The notes under the pieces: model-generated | The model's input: only the letters and a program-made list of their open reading frames with translations | The model's database searches: none | Told to the model about the DNA's origin: nothing | Assembly (NCBI GenBank): GCA_029237695.1 | Contig: CM055265.1 | Location: 45,129,331 to 45,193,330, forward strand | Source of the DNA: Conchocele bisecta | Taxonomy: Eukaryota > Mollusca > Bivalvia > Lucinida > Thyasiridae | Direction of reading: 5' to 3' | Length of the DNA stretch: 64,000 nucleotides | Translations under genes and position numbers: made by a program | Part shown: positions 34,017 through 46,370 of the stretch, in pieces | How positions within the stretch are numbered: the first letter of the stretch is position 1 | How the letters are laid out: every line of letters starts with the position of its first letter

Positions 34017-34451
34017 TTTCCCTTGGTTAATGTTTTTAGTCAACCTTTGTTAAGGTTTTTATGTAGGCTGCAGCCACCTTCTTTGTCAAGCTATGTGTAC
34101 ATCGACACCCTCGTAGTCGAGCTATGCTGTTCTCCTACAGCTCTTGTTATAATATTTGGCCACAATTTGTGTCTTTGGATGGTGCTTTGTTTTGCATATG
34201 ACCCACGTCCGACCGCCCAAGATTACTGAGGTCTTATGTTCACCTTGTTTGGAAGGCAAATGCTTAAAACCTTTTTTTATTCAATAGGTTACTGCTTCAC
34301 GGATTTTGATAATTTTTGGCCACAATGTGTGTCAGGGGATGGTACTTTGTTTTGCATACGACCCACATCCAACTGCTCAATGCTCAAGGTCAAGGTTACT
34401 GAGAACCGTGTTGGTAAGGCAAAAATGTAAACTAAAAAATTTGATCTACTG

Positions 34452-35006
34452 TCTGTTTCACGAAAGCTGCCCAAATTTTACGGCCATATAAACAATTTAA
34501 AAACAATATTTTTTTCGATAGTATTAAATTAAAGGAAAATTTAAGAATGAGCCTTCTTTTTATTTCGTGAAATTTGGTCAAATATTGGTTTTATTACGAA
34601 AAAATCTATGGGAATTTAACATGGGGGAAAAAGAGACAAAGGATTGTGGGAGGAGTAAAAAAACAATTTTTTTTGGAAATTGACTCCGAAACCTAGCTAT
34701 ATAGCTTGGAAATGATCCAACTAAGAAAACAAAAGTTAAATTTTGAAAATCGGTCCAGGATTACTGAAATTCTAAAAAATGTCCCCATGTTAAATCCCCA
34801 TAGATATCTTCACTCCGTGAAGATGTCTATGGGGATTTAACATGGGGAAATTTTGTTTTCGCAATAAAATCAATATTTGACCAAATTTCACGAAATAAAA
34901 AGAAGGTTCATTCTTAAATTTTCCTTTAATTTAATATTATCAAAAAAAAGTGTTTTTTTAATCGTTTATATGGCCGTAAAATTTGGGCAGCTTTCGTGAA
35001 ACAGAC
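34452..35006. mobile_element. FB5 foldback with about 180-bp inverted arms
   Basis: Arms begin CTGTTTCACGAAAGCTGCCC and end in the complement. Inner arms 'TTAACATGGGG' and 'ATGTTAAATCCCC' also pair. A related single-arm sequence is at 62200-62410. Confidence 0.75.
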
Positions 35007-35068
35007 TATAGTTATTATTATCAAGGCTGCCAGTGAGGGGATTTGCCTCGTCATAATGATGCACTTGT

Positions 35069-35370
35069 TTCATATTAGATCAATATTGTATTCCAGGCTT
35101 AGTAGACAGTTTCAACCAATCTCATCAGCCAAATGATATTAAACTAATTGTTTTGTAGAAGGAAATAAAATGATGCTATTTATTTCTGTACAAAAACAGA
35201 CTCGTCTACTAGTTTGGAATTCAAGAACATATTACTGGCTATTTAAAACACAAATTATTGCAGAGCTCGTTAGGGAAAGCTAATTAGCACCCTGCTGGTA
35301 GTCCCTTGTGGAATTGAAGAGCCACAGCTGTTGCTAATGATGTTGCCTTGTCATCGTGATCAACCAGCTA
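35069..35370. other. no feature recognised
   Basis: Low-copy-looking sequence between an HL 3' end and a TT3 MITE. Confidence 0.3.
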
Positions 35371-35588
35371 TTAACCGATGTCATGCCGAGGGTACGCCAT
35401 TTTTTGTGTGTGGAAAATAATAAATATTTTCTTTCTATGTGCTCTAAAGTATATGTCAGGACCACCATTTGAACTGTCTCATCAAGACGGTTCAAATGAG
35501 TGGTCACAACATATACTTTTGTTGAGAAATAACAAAAATTAAATCTTTAAAAATGTCATATCCATACAGGTGTATTCTGAATGTGTAA
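35371..35588. mobile_element. TT3 MITE
   Basis: TTAA-CCGATGTCATGCCGAGGG ... GTGTATTCTGAATGT-GTAA, with centre GTCTCATCAAGACGG. Confidence 0.8.
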
Positions 35589-36320
35589 CACTTTCACACG
35601 TGGAAAATACAGAAGCTTTACAAATAACCAGTATACGAGGTCTTCTGACCTATCGCATCCGTGTGTTTTCCGGGATAATGAATCAAGAGGATTAAAAATT
35701 TAAATGATGTAAAATGTAAATGATGTACAAAATTGATAAAAACTTTCAGAGCGCACTCAGAATTTGTAAAAAAACAACTTACACAAATAGGGTTGATACT
35801 TACTTAGTATGTAGCTTCTTCCATATGGTGAAGTGCATGGATTATCTACCCCTTTTAGACTTGGACTATTTTACAATCCATGCTGTTTCCGCTATCAAAG
35901 CAGGAGGTTGGGCATCTGAACATGTTTTGTCTCGCCCAATCTATATACCGTATTTTGCCGAGTATTAGACACACTTTTTTTACCCAGATTTTCATCCCAC
36001 AAAGCGCCTGTGGATACAAGAGCATTTTTTTCCACCCAGAAATATCAACAAAAATGACAAAGATTTGTTTCGATATTTGTTGTTGTTGTTAGTCTTTGCG
36101 GTAACATCCGCTTGAAATTGGAAAAGTATCCTCAGATCGCGCCTTACTCGTTTCGACCACAGGCAATCGGCGTGTTTCGGCTTTCATCGGTATAACTGCA
36201 TATATATATATATAGAGTTATACCGACGAAAGCCGAAACACGCCGAATGCCTTTGGTTTCGACGCTGTGTCACATTCGGTCCACATTTTCTCTGCCGAAT
36301 CACAATCTGGCCTCTATCAG
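35589..36320. other. unassigned sequence with one strong palindrome
   Basis: 36158-36265 pairs 'ATCGGCGTGTTTCGGCTTTC' with its complement around a (TA)n loop. Nothing else recognised. Confidence 0.5.
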
Positions 36321-37002
36321 TGTATCCCCCAGACGAAAGTCAGGGGATACTATGGATTTGACACCGTGCCGCATCCGCGTCCACCGCAGACACTTTTTGT
36401 CCGGAGCATAACTCGAACACCCTTTGGAATATTTTCATGAAACTTCACACATGCATAGACCACGACCCGGAGGTGTGTCGCGCACAAGAATGACAACTCT
36501 TGCATAGCTAATTTTTTAGTTATCTCCCTTTTTTGTTTCGCGCACTCTACAAACTGGACAATAATTCATGAAGACCCGTTTTCTCGTGTGCTCTGTACAC
36601 CTTACCTGTAGAGAGAACAATAAGACTAAGCCTTCTCCAGTAGTTGAACAATAGTGACTGGGAGAACCATTCACCTGTGCAAGTGCTAGCATGTGCAAAT
36701 GTTCAGACTGACCACTAACTTATTACAGGTAAGTTATACAGGTAAATGATTATATTACATTTCCGTAAACTGTGTTGACAATATTGTGGCAATATGTGGA
36801 CCTGTGCAGATATGATATGTAGACAAATATAGGACTATTAAACAAAATTCTGGGCTCCAGTAGCGACTAGCGATTATTATTTTTAATTTTTAAACTTTTT
36901 TTTTTTTTTTTTTTTTTTCTTTTTCTCTTCAAATTCTTTTTCAATTTTTGTCTAGTAGCATAAGGTCGTAAGTGCTATATACAGGCTATTATCATATAAT
37001 AA

Positions 37003-37069
37003 AACAATTATTTACTAGTAAGCCATAGAATATAATCTTATATTCTATGGCTCACTAGTCAATAATTGT
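37003..37069. repeat. short palindrome
   Basis: 'AGTAAGCCATAGAATATA' pairs with 'TATATTCTATGGCTCACT'. Confidence 0.7.
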
Positions 37070-37697
37070 ATATGTTCGGGCCAGTGAAAATTTCTTTCGG
37101 GCCCAGGCTTGAGGTCAAGGCGGGACAAGGCGAGGCATTTGATTCCGCGGAATTCTTGTTTACTTATCTCCCTTTGTTGTTTCATGCACTGATTTCGTGT
37201 CCGGAGCATAACTCGAACACCCTTTGGAATATTTTCATTAAACCTCACACGTGCATATACCATGACCCAAAGGTGTGTCACACGCAAGAATGACAACTCT
37301 TGCATCGTTAATTCTTTTTACTTATCTCCCTTTGTTGTTTCATGCACTGATTTCGTGTCTTGAGCATAACTCGAACACCCTTTGGAATATTTTTTATTAA
37401 ACTTCACACTTGCATAGAAGACGACCCAAAGGTGTTTCACGCGCAAGAATGACAACTCTTGCATCGTTAATTTCTTCGTTATCTCCCTTTGTTGTTTCGT
37501 GCACTGATTTCGTGCCCAGAGCATAACTCGAACACCCTTTGGAATATTTTCATGAAACTTCACACTTGCATAGACCACGACCCTAAAGGTGTGTCGCGCA
37601 AGAATGACAACACTTGCATCGCTAATTTTTGAGTTATCTCCCTTTGTTTTTCCGCGCACTGATTTTGTCTCCGGAACATAACTCGAACACCATTTTT

Positions 37698-39332
37698 GTC
37701 GCGCCCGCTTGCGGAAAGCGCGATATAGTCGGCCGTTTGGCGTACGTACGTGTGTCCGGTTAAAGTTTTTGGTTAAGCTGTAAGGTTAAGTTTTTTGGTT
37801 AAAGTTTTTGGTTAAGTTCTTTGGTTAAAGTTTTTGGTTAAGTTTTTTGGTTAAGTTGTTTGGTTAAGTTTTTTGGTTAAAGTTTTTCGTTAAAGTTTTT
37901 CGTTATACTATATCTCTGCAACTGCTTTGCCCATTACCTTGAAACTTCACATGGGTGTTTATCATCATCTATATTTTCATTCTCCCCCCTCCCGTGCGGC
38001 CCCTGTGCCAATGTGAGGTCAAATTACTTTGAAGTTTTTGGTTAAGTTTCTTTGGTTAAAGTTTTTGGTTAAAGTTTTTGGTTAAGTTTTTTGGTTAAGT
38101 TTTTTGGTTAAAGTTTTTCGTTAAAGTTTTTCGTTATACTATATCTCTGCAACTGCTTTGCCCATTACCTTGAAACTTCACATGGGTGTTTATCATCATC
38201 TATATTTTCATTCTACCCCCCTCCCGTGCGGCCCCTGTGCCCAATGTCAAGGTCAAATTACTTTGAAGTTTTTGGTTAAGTTTTTTGGTTAAAGTTTTTG
38301 GTTAAGTTTTTTGCTTAAATTTTTTGGTTAAAGTTTTTCGTTATACTATATCTCTGTAACTGCTTTGCCCAATACCTTGAAATTCATATGGGTGTATCAT
38401 CATCTATATTTTCTTCTACCCCTCTGTGCGGCCCTGTGCCCAATGTGAAGGTCAAATTACTTTGAAGTTTTTGGTTAAGTTATTTGGTTAAAGTTTTTGG
38501 TTAAAGTTTTTGGTTAAGTTTTTTGGTTAAGTTTTTTGGTTAAAGTTTTTCGTTAAAGTTTTTCGTTATACTATATCTCTGCAACTGCTTTGCCCATTAC
38601 CTTGAAAACTTCACATGGGTGTTTATCATCATCTATATTTTCATTCTACCCCCCTCTCGTGCGGCCCCTGTGCCCAATGTCAAGGTCAAATTACTTTGAA
38701 GTTTTTGGTTAAGTTTTTTGGTTAAAGTTTTTGGTTAAGTTTTTTGTTTTTTTGCTTAAGTTTTTTGGTTAAAGTTTTTCGTTTATACTATCTCTGTAAC
38801 TGCTTTATTGCCATTCCCATTCCTTGAAACTTCATATGGGTGTTTATCATCATCTATATTTTCATTCTAACCCCCCTCCTGTGCGGCCCCTGTGCCCAAT
38901 GTGAAGGTCAAATTACTTTGAAGTTTTTGGTTAAGTTCTTTGGTTAAAGTTTTTGGTTAAGTTTTTTGGTTTTTTGGTTAAGTTTTTTGGTTAAAGTTTT
39001 TGGTTAAGTTTTTTGGTTAAAGTTTTTGGTTAAAGTTTTTTCGTTATACTATATCTCTGCAACTGCTTTGCCCATTACCTTGAAACTTCACATGGGTGTT
39101 TATCATCATCTATATTTTCATTCTACCCCCCTCCCGTGCGGCCCCTGTGCCCAATGTCAAGGTCAAATTACTTTGAAGTTTTTGGTTAAGTTTTTTGGTT
39201 AAAGTTTTTGGTTAAGTTTTTTGGTTAAGTTGGTTAAGTTTTTTGGTTAAAGGTTTTTTGTTATACTATATCTTTTTTTTTAGTGTCCATGCCTCGCCAC
39301 AAGGCGCGACATGCAGGCCGCGGCCATTTAGT
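37698..39332 (+). mobile_element. HL-A element, complete, six core units
   Basis: The 5' end TGTCGCGCCCGCTTGCGG..GCGCGATATAGTCGG leads into (GGTTAAAGTTTTT)n subrepeats. 'ATATCTCTGCAACTGC'-type units start near 37910, 38144, 38350, 38572, 38789 and 39051. The 3' end is GCAGGCCGCGGCCATTTAGT. It is inserted inside HL-H. Confidence 0.85.
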
Positions 39333-39399
39333 TTCAAACTACTTGTGTATCTGGGGAGGGGGATACACATGCGCTTGTCGACAAGCGTCCATTTCTAGT

Positions 39400-39979
39400 T
39401 TTAATTATCTTTTGAAAACATTTACCTGGCTGATATCAGTCGGTGTCATTTTGCCGTGAAAAATATTGCATGACGCCATTAACGGTAAATCCCAATATGC
39501 ATAATGCAATTCCACGCAAGTTATAAAACTCCATCATTAGTTTCGAAACTGTGTGTTTGCACGATGCTGATGAAAGTGGCAAGCCTAGGTCAGCTGGCCA
39601 ACATCAAACACACCACGTGTCAAGATTTACAACACAAAGCCATATCAAATATCAATACACGTGGTTGCTGATGTCAGTTTCATATTCGTCACTAAACTGG
39701 TACCCTGTCTGTTGCGTCCCAGTGTAACAATACTACCGAGAACCAGTCTATTTATGACATGGCAAACATGTTTATGTGAATTGGGTCTCTATCTCTGACA
39801 AATCCCAGCTTATTGCATAAGCGGCCAGATCAGGCGATGGATTCGCGTAGTCTGCACATGGTTTACAATGTTCGCCAATCTCTAATTAAAAACATTATAA
39901 TTACGTCAGTGGCCATTACAAATTCGTCATAGCTATAGGCTGCTTTCAGCGTCATTTACGGAAGATAAGACTGATTTTT
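39400..39979. other. paralogue of 11240-13490 lacking the CGTT block
   Basis: 'AAATATTGCATGACGCCATT', 'CATAATGCAATTCC', 'ATAAAACTCCATCATTAG', 'TATCAATACACG' and 'GAACCAGTCTA' follow in the same order as at 11.3 and 13.2 kb, but contiguously. Confidence 0.65.
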
Positions 39980-41290
39980 GTCCCGCCTGCTTTAGCAGAA
40001 GCGGGACATAGGCATAGCTTTTCCGTCGGCAATGGCGGCGTCGCCGTCGGCGGTGGCGGTGGCGGCGTCAACATTTCACGTTAAGTTTTTGCGTTTAGCT
40101 CAGTTTCCAGAAAACTATGTCCTACGACCTCCATACTTGGTATACATCAACACTGTGGTGTAACCATCTCACACAGAGGGAGCCTATGTGACCTTCACCT
40201 ACTTTTCATGGTTCATTGACCTACTGTTCACATGCATTCAACGTTAAGTTTTTGCGTTTAGGTCTGTTTCTAAAACTTAACGCTCAGGTTAATTCATTGT
40301 AACTTCTGTTCCCTCAATGGAATGCTTTAATATTCCATACATGCATTTCTAACAACATCTCGCATCATTCTACAGAAATCCCATGGTGCCCGCTAACCCC
40401 AAAGGTCAAGGTCACTGACTTAGAAATTTCCGTGTTTGGAAAAGTTAACACTCGGTTTAATGTATTACAACTTCCTGTTTTCCTTGATGGAATGCTTCAG
40501 TATACATCAACACTGGGGTGTAACCATCTCACACAGAGGGAGCCCATGTGACCTTGACCTAGTTTTCTTGGTTCATTGACCTACTTTTCACATGCATTCA
40601 ACTTTAATTTTTTGCGTTTAGCTCTGTTTCTAAAACTTAAAGCTCGGGTTAATTATTGTAACTTCTGTTTCCATCAATGGAATGCTTTAATATTCCATAT
40701 ATGCATTTGTAATAGCATCCCGCATCATTCTACAGAAAGCCCATGGTGCCCGCTAACCCCAAAGGTCAAGGTCGCTGACTTAGAAATTTCTGTGTTTGGA
40801 AAAGTTAACGCTCAGTTTATGCTTTGATATTCCATACATGCATTTGTAACAACATCCCGCATCATTCTACAGAAAGCTCATGTTGCCTTGTAACCCCAAA
40901 GGTCAAGGTCACTGACTTACCAATTTCCATGTTTGGAAAAGTTAACGCTCAGTTTATGCTTTAATATTCCATACATGCATTTGTAACAACATCCCGCAAT
41001 CATTCTACAGAAAGCCCATGATACCCGCTAATGTCAAAGATCAAGGTCACTGACTTAGAGAAATTTTCGTCTTTGGAAAAGTTAACGCTCAGCTCAGTTT
41101 ATGCTTTAATATTCCATACATGCATTTGTAACAACATCCCGCATCATTCTACATAAATCCCATGGTACCCGCAAACTCCAAAGGTCAAGGTCGCTGACTT
41201 AGAAATTTGCGTGTTTGGAAAAGTTAATGCTCAGTTTATGCTTTAATATTCCATACATGCATACCACATGTAACATACTATTTTACTATT

Positions 41291-42877
41291 ATTAGCCAGG
41301 TTTTTTTTAAAAAAATCCAGGCTATTGGATTGGCGAAAGCCGGGCGGGCGGTCGGGCGGGTGGGCGGCGGGCGGCGTCCACAATCAATGTTAAGTTTTCG
41401 TGTTTGAGTCCATTTCTTTGTTACTGTACCACCTAGGACCACCAAACTTTCACAGCTTCATAATCAAGGGGTGCCCACCACATATCACTATCCAACATGT
41501 TACTTTTTTTTTAACTTGACCCATTTTTTCCGCGCAATCGACTTAGACATTTTCAATGTTAAGTTTTCGCGTTTTCAATGTTAAGTTTTCGTGTTTAAGT
41601 CCATTTGTTTGGTACTGTACCACCTAGGACCACCAAACTTTCACAGCTTCATAATCAAGGGGTGCCCACCACATATCACTATCCAACATGTTACTTTTTT
41701 TTTAACTTGACCCATTTTTTCCGCGCAATCGACTTAGCCATTTTCAATGTTAACTTTTCGCGTTTTCAATGTTAAGTTTTCGTGTTTAAGTCCATTTCTT
41801 TGGTACTGTACCACCTAGGACAACCAAACTTTCACAGCTTCATAATCAAGGGGTGCCCACCACATATCACTATCCAACATGTTACTTTTTTTTTTTAACT
41901 TGACCCATTTTTTCCGCGCAATCGACTTAGCCATTTTCAATGTTAAGTTTTCGCGTTTTCAATGTTAAGTTTTCGTGTTCAATGTTAAGTTTTCGTGTTT
42001 AAGTCCATTTCTTTGGTACTGTACCACCTAGGACCACCAAACTTTCACAGCTTCATAATCAAGGGGTGCCCACCACATATCACTATCCAACATGTTACTT
42101 TTTTTTTAACTTGACCCATTTTTTCCGCGCAGTCGACTTAGCCATTTTCAATGTTAACTTTTCGCGTTTTCAATGTTAAGTTTTCGTGTTTAAGTCCATT
42201 TGTTTGGTACTGTACCACCTAGGACCACCAAACTTTCACAGCTTCATAACCAAGGGGTGCCTACCACATACAACTATCCAACATGTGACCATTTTTTTAC
42301 CTTCACCTATTATTTCTACGTAATTGACTTAGCCATTTTCAACATTAACTTTTTAACGTACGTCTGGTTAATTTTTTTGGTTAAAACTTTTTTGTTATAC
42401 TATATCTCTGCAACTGCTTCACCCATTACCTTGAAACTTCACATGGGTGTTTATCATTGTCCATATTTTTACTCTAACCCCCAACCGTGCGGCCCCTGTG
42501 CGCAATGTCAAGGTCAAATTACTTTGAATTTATTTGTTAAAGTTTTTTCGTGTACTATATCTCTGCAACTGCTTCACCCATTACCTTGATACTTCACATG
42601 GGTGTTTATCATCATTGTCGCACCCGCTTGCGGAAAGCACGATATCGTCGGCATTTTGGCATACGTCCGTCCGTCCGTACATCCGTGTGTCCGGTTAAAG
42701 TTTTTTCGTTAAAGTTTTTCTATCTACTATATCTATTTTTTTAGTGTCCATGCCTCGCCCGAAGGCGCGACATGCAGGCCACGGCCATCTAGTCTACAAA
42801 AAGTGGGTATAATTATGTTATCCAAGTGTCCATGCTTGGAAAAAACCTGGCCTTCGTGGCTTTGCCTCGTTTCTTGT
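41291..42877 (+). mobile_element. HL-G Helentron/pearl-like element nested in HL-F
   Basis: The 5' hairpin TAGCCAGG / TCCAGGCTA is followed by a GGGCGG-rich tract. Five core units of about 191 bp contain 'CTGTACCACCTAGGAC' (41429, 41620, 41811, 42024, 42215). The 3' end is GCCTCGTTTCTTGT. An HL-A copy lies inside. Confidence 0.8.
42350..42793 (+). mobile_element. HL-A copy nested in HL-G
   Basis: Two HL-A core units, then the HL-A 5' end GTCGCACCCGCTTGCGG at 42617, (CCGT)n, and the 3' end GCAGGCCACGGCCATCTAGT. An HL-A core upstream of an HL-A 5' end suggests a tandem or nested HL-A. Confidence 0.75.
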
Positions 42878-42897
42878 TTTTATTCTTCATCTACATT

Positions 42898-42962
42898 GCT
42901 TGGCCCTAAATGATACTCTTTTGTGTTGATGGGCCGTTAAGCACCATTCCATTCCATTCCAT
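42898..42962 (+). mobile_element. T/SINE tail fragment with (CATTC)n
   Basis: 'TTGGCCCTAAATGATACTC', 'GATGGGCCGTTAAGCACC', then CATTCCATTCCATTCC. Confidence 0.5.
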
Positions 42963-43595
42963 ACATGTATTTGTAACAACATCCTACATCATTCTACAGA
43001 AAGCCCATTGTGCCCGCTAACCCCAAAGGTCAAGGTCACTGACTTAGAAATTTCCGTGTTTGGAAAAGTTAACGCTCAGTTTATGCTTTAATATTCCATA
43101 CATGAATTTGTAAATACATCCCGCATCATTCTACAGAAAGCCCATGGTGCCTGCTAACCCCAAAGGTCAAGGTCACTGAATTAGAAATTTCCGTGTTTGA
43201 AAAAATTAACGCTCAGTTTATGCTTTAATATTCCATACATGCATTTGTAACAACATCCCGCATCATTCTACAGAAAGCCCATGGTGCCCGCTAACCCCAA
43301 AGGTCAAGGTCGCTGAATTAGAAATTTCCGTGTTTGGAAAAGTTAACGCTCAGTTTATGCTTTAATATTTCATACATGCATTTGTAACAACATCCCACAT
43401 CATTCTACAGAAAGCCCATGGTGCCCGCTAACCCCAAAGGTCAAGGTCACTGACTTAGAATGTACGTGTTTGGAAAAATTAACGCTCAGTTTATACAGAA
43501 AGCCCATGGTGCTCACTAACCCCAAGGTTATTACAAGCTCCTTATGTACTATCAAACTGCGCCAGGCGGGACATCTCGCTCCGCGGAGCTCTTGT

Positions 43596-43806
43596 TAAAT
43601 ATTACACAGGCAAAATTGTGTGTTGCTTTGTGGAAAAAAATTGATAACACCCAGCCGTGTCAACTAACAGATGTTTATCTTATGTCATTATTCAGCACTA
43701 TGCTGTAAACTGTGTGACCTTTAGGCTATGTTTTGAAATTGCACTGATTGGTCAACACGCCTTTTGATGCATGTGCGACTTTCATCCTCGCATCATGGTG
43801 CAATCA
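43596..43806. other. no feature recognised
   Basis: Short unassigned segment between HL-F and a TT3 MITE. Confidence 0.3.
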
Positions 43807-43988
43807 GTAACCCATTTCATGCTGAGGATGCGCTTATGTTTGCGGAAAATCCTAAATATTTTCCTTCTATGCACTCGAGACGGCTCAAATGAGTGGTCAC
43901 AACATATACTTTCAGTGAGAAATAACAAAAATAAAATATTTAATAAATTTCATATCCGTAAATGTGTATTCCGAAAGGAACGGGTTAA
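43807..43988. mobile_element. TT3 MITE, left half of palindrome deleted
   Basis: GTAA-CCCATTTCATGCTGAGG ... CCGAAAGGAACGGG-TTAA. Only one arm of the central palindrome remains. Confidence 0.8.
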
Positions 43989-44080
43989 AAAAACACTCTG
44001 GATTATACGCAGATCTGTCACCATATTTCGCCGATATTGATTTTGAAAATATTTTCCGTAAATGGTGTTGAAAAGAGATA

Positions 44081-45214
44081 CACTGCAGCTCCATTATAAC
44101 GCGGTCGCTTATAGCGCGATCTCCATTATAACGCGGGTCTCTCGTGGATCCCAAAAAATATTAAAATATTAAAAAATCGAGAAAAAAAAAAAAAATAAAA
44201 AAAATATTGTCCGACGTCGTAGTCATCGTGTAATTAGTTGATTCGTGATTTCTGCAAGTTTATTCAAACAACGAAGTTCAAAGTCCATGAAAGGATTATT
44301 ATTAGTATGTTAGCAAATGTAATACCTTTAATCAGGTAAGCATGTTAATAGGCATGGGACCCATATCAACCAGCCCATATGGACCTGCCCATATATAGCC
44401 CACATAGGACCCATATGGGCTTGCGAGCTGGGATGTAACGCCTGATCAGAAGCTACACTGCTCACAAATCCCATGAGCACCATTTCTCCAGTCACGTAAA
44501 TGTACCGCTTATTGTCACCAAGTAATGTCAATGTATCCGTGTTAACACATAATTGTCGCTAATAAATGGTTGCGTGTTCGATCGCCTTTCCTATTCTTTA
44601 CTCCCAGGTGTAATATTTAGCGTTCTATAAATAGACTGGTGTTTCAGCATGATCTTGGTATGGGATCACGTGGTCTATTGTTTACACTGCAGCCCACGGC
44701 AATCTCGCTTAAATCGTAAATTTCATTCATCAATATGACTTGCGGCGTAAACAATAGATCATATGACCCCACCTCCCGAGATTATGCACAGCTAATCGTC
44801 CGCATGAATAGGCAGGACACGTGACCATAGGCATTATTTATTATCAATTACTCCGTTTAAGCGTCTGTTGATCGCGAGTAGTATAAATTGTAATAAGCGT
44901 CTGTCTATCGCGAGCACTATACAACGTAATAAGCATGATTTTATAAATAACTCATATGTTTAATACATTAATACAAGTTTGTATGTCATAGGCATTATTA
45001 ATAATTACTTTCACTTCTGTTCAAATGACATGCTTTTATATGGGTCCGTTGCTAATGGAATTCCCGCAATAGTTGGTAACCGAAATGCGGATGATACCAG
45101 TAACCTGTGCAGTACCAGTACCCGTGCATGTCCCAAAATTTTATAACGCGGTCGGATTCGATCGCGGTTTGAAATATTGGACCCCGAACACCGCGTTATA
45201 ATGGAGTTGCAGTG
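44081..45214. mobile_element. pogo/Tigger-like non-autonomous element, TA-flanked
   Basis: TIR CACTGCAGCTCCATTATAAC and its near-complement, with TA on both sides (44079-44080 and 45215-45216). There is no long open frame inside, so no transposase. A SINE internal domain lies at 44395-44530 and 'TCTATTGTTTACAC' occurs in both orientations near 44672 and 44752. Confidence 0.7.
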
Positions 45215-45407
45215 TAATACATACCGCAATCAACAATTAACAATATAATACCACTTTCGGCAGTAATATGATCGCAAATATAACACGATTTCTGACAATA
45301 GTCTGTTGCACATTTAACACGATTATGATATACAAATAGGCAAAAAAATCGGGACCCAAGGTACAACCGTGTACTAACCGAGCACGTGTGAAGCGTGTGT
45401 CTGAGTT

Positions 45408-45575
45408 TTACGTTAAAGTTTTTCAAATTGCTCTGTGACTGCTTGGGATATCAACGTGAAACTTCATTTACCCATTGATCATCTTCCATATTTTCATTGT
45501 ATACCCTACCCATGCTGCCCAGGAGCCCAAGGTCAAGGTCAAGATCAATTGAATTTAAAAAGTTTTTCCAATTGC
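45408..45575 (+). mobile_element. HL-A core fragment
   Basis: 'ACGTTAAAGTTTTTC', 'GAAACTTCATTTACCCATTG', 'GCCCAAGGTCAAGGTCAAG'. Confidence 0.55.
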
Positions 45576-45609
45576 TAATTGCCAAGATTGTGTTGATAGG
45601 CAGACAAAT

Positions 45610-45787
45610 TAGCCCTTAGACTGCTGGAAACAAAAATTGTTGTTACTTCATTTTCTCTATAAAACATGGTTTGGTAGCACTTTAGAATCCACCAGGGTCA
45701 CAATATGAGGGAGTCCAAAATGGAAATTATTCTAAAGTGTTGCCAATTCTTTTTATAAAAATGGAAAATAAAAAATAAGCATCAGAA
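45610..45787. mobile_element. TT1 MITE, degraded
   Basis: TAGCCCTTAGACTGCTG at the left, 'ATGGTTTGGTAGCACTTTAG' and 'ATTATTCTAAAGTGTTGCCA' inside. The right end is lost. Confidence 0.6.
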
Positions 45788-46005
45788 ACTTGACCTTTGT
45801 GTTAATAATTTTGGATGTACGTCAAAATGTTGAATATCTACTGATCCATTAGTCAGATCATTACCAAACATGAAACATAATCAATAGCTTCCTCACTTGA
45901 TGGCTATCCACCCAGTGTCCTTTGTGTGACCTTCACCTTCGTGACCTTCACATAATTTTGGACTCCCTCACATTGTGACTGGACGGTGACCTTGACCTTC
46001 ATAGC
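45788..46005. repeat. fragment of the about 200-bp TGACCTTGACC repeat
   Basis: 'TGTTGAATATCTACTGATCC', 'AGATCATTACCAAACAT', 'GGTGACCTTGACCTTC' match 3335-4950. Confidence 0.7.
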
Positions 46006-46026
46006 TGAGGCAATCGCAATCGTCTT

Positions 46027-46204
46027 ATAACCCTTAGACCTGTATCTTAATTTTTTTGTTGTCTGCTGTTTATTTTCTATTTTCCATTTTTATCATAAAA
46101 AACATGCTTTGATAGCACTTCAGAATCATTTCCATTGAGAAATAAGGCAAGATATAAAAGCACCAGCAGACGACAATTGTTGCGAGTTAAGAAATAAGGG
46201 TTAA
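46027..46204. mobile_element. TT1 MITE
   Basis: ATAA-CCCTTAGACC ... AATAAGGG-TTAA, with 'AGCACCAGCAGACGACAA'. The central palindrome is shortened. Confidence 0.75.
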
Positions 46205-46370
46205 GAAATAAGTTAAAAAATCGGAAGCCAACAATTTTCGGTTCCCACCTTTTAATGGTTAACAATCAATATATGTATATAGAAAACACAACAAAACAGG
46301 AAGCAGACAGGAAAAGGATGTAGCTTACATAAAGTGTGCACTTATCCCTGTTGGTCTTGTATTGTTCAAG

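Larger units (their letters stand above)
30994..35068 (+). mobile_element. HL-E Helentron/pearl-like composite
   Basis: The 5' hairpin AGCTCGACTATTC / GAATAAGTAGAGCT is followed by a C-tract and (GGCGTC)n at 31056-31085. Two tandem cores follow. The 3' end is 'GGGGATTTGCCTCG' then CACTTGT at 35068. Interior cores change at about 32500, at an HL-C tail (33896-34016), and at a foldback (34452-35006), so several elements may have joined. No coding region. Confidence 0.6.
36321..39399 (+). mobile_element. HL-H Helentron/pearl-like element interrupted by HL-A
   Basis: The 5' hairpin GTATCCCCCAGA / TCAGGGGATAC is followed by a CpG-rich stretch. Core units of about 157 bp ('TTATCTCCCTTTGTTGTTTC', 'AGCATAACTCGAACACC') start near 36528, 37163, 37321, 37479 and 37633. 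The 3' end is GCGCTTGTCGACAAGCG-TCCATTTCTAGT. Interruptions are a terminal fragment ending CGCGGAATTCTTGT at 37159 and a full HL-A at 37698-39332. Its core lacks TCAAGGTCA. Confidence 0.75.
39980..43595 (+). mobile_element. HL-F Helentron/pearl-like element interrupted by HL-G
   Basis: The 5' hairpin GTCCCGCCTGC / GCAGAAGCGGGAC is followed by a GGCGGTGGC-rich tract. Core units of about 134-146 bp carry 'CCCAAAGGTCAAGGTCACTG' and 'AAAGTTAACGCTCAG'. The 3' end is CTCGCTCCGCGGAGCTCTTGT. HL-G splits it at 41291-42877. Confidence 0.8.
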
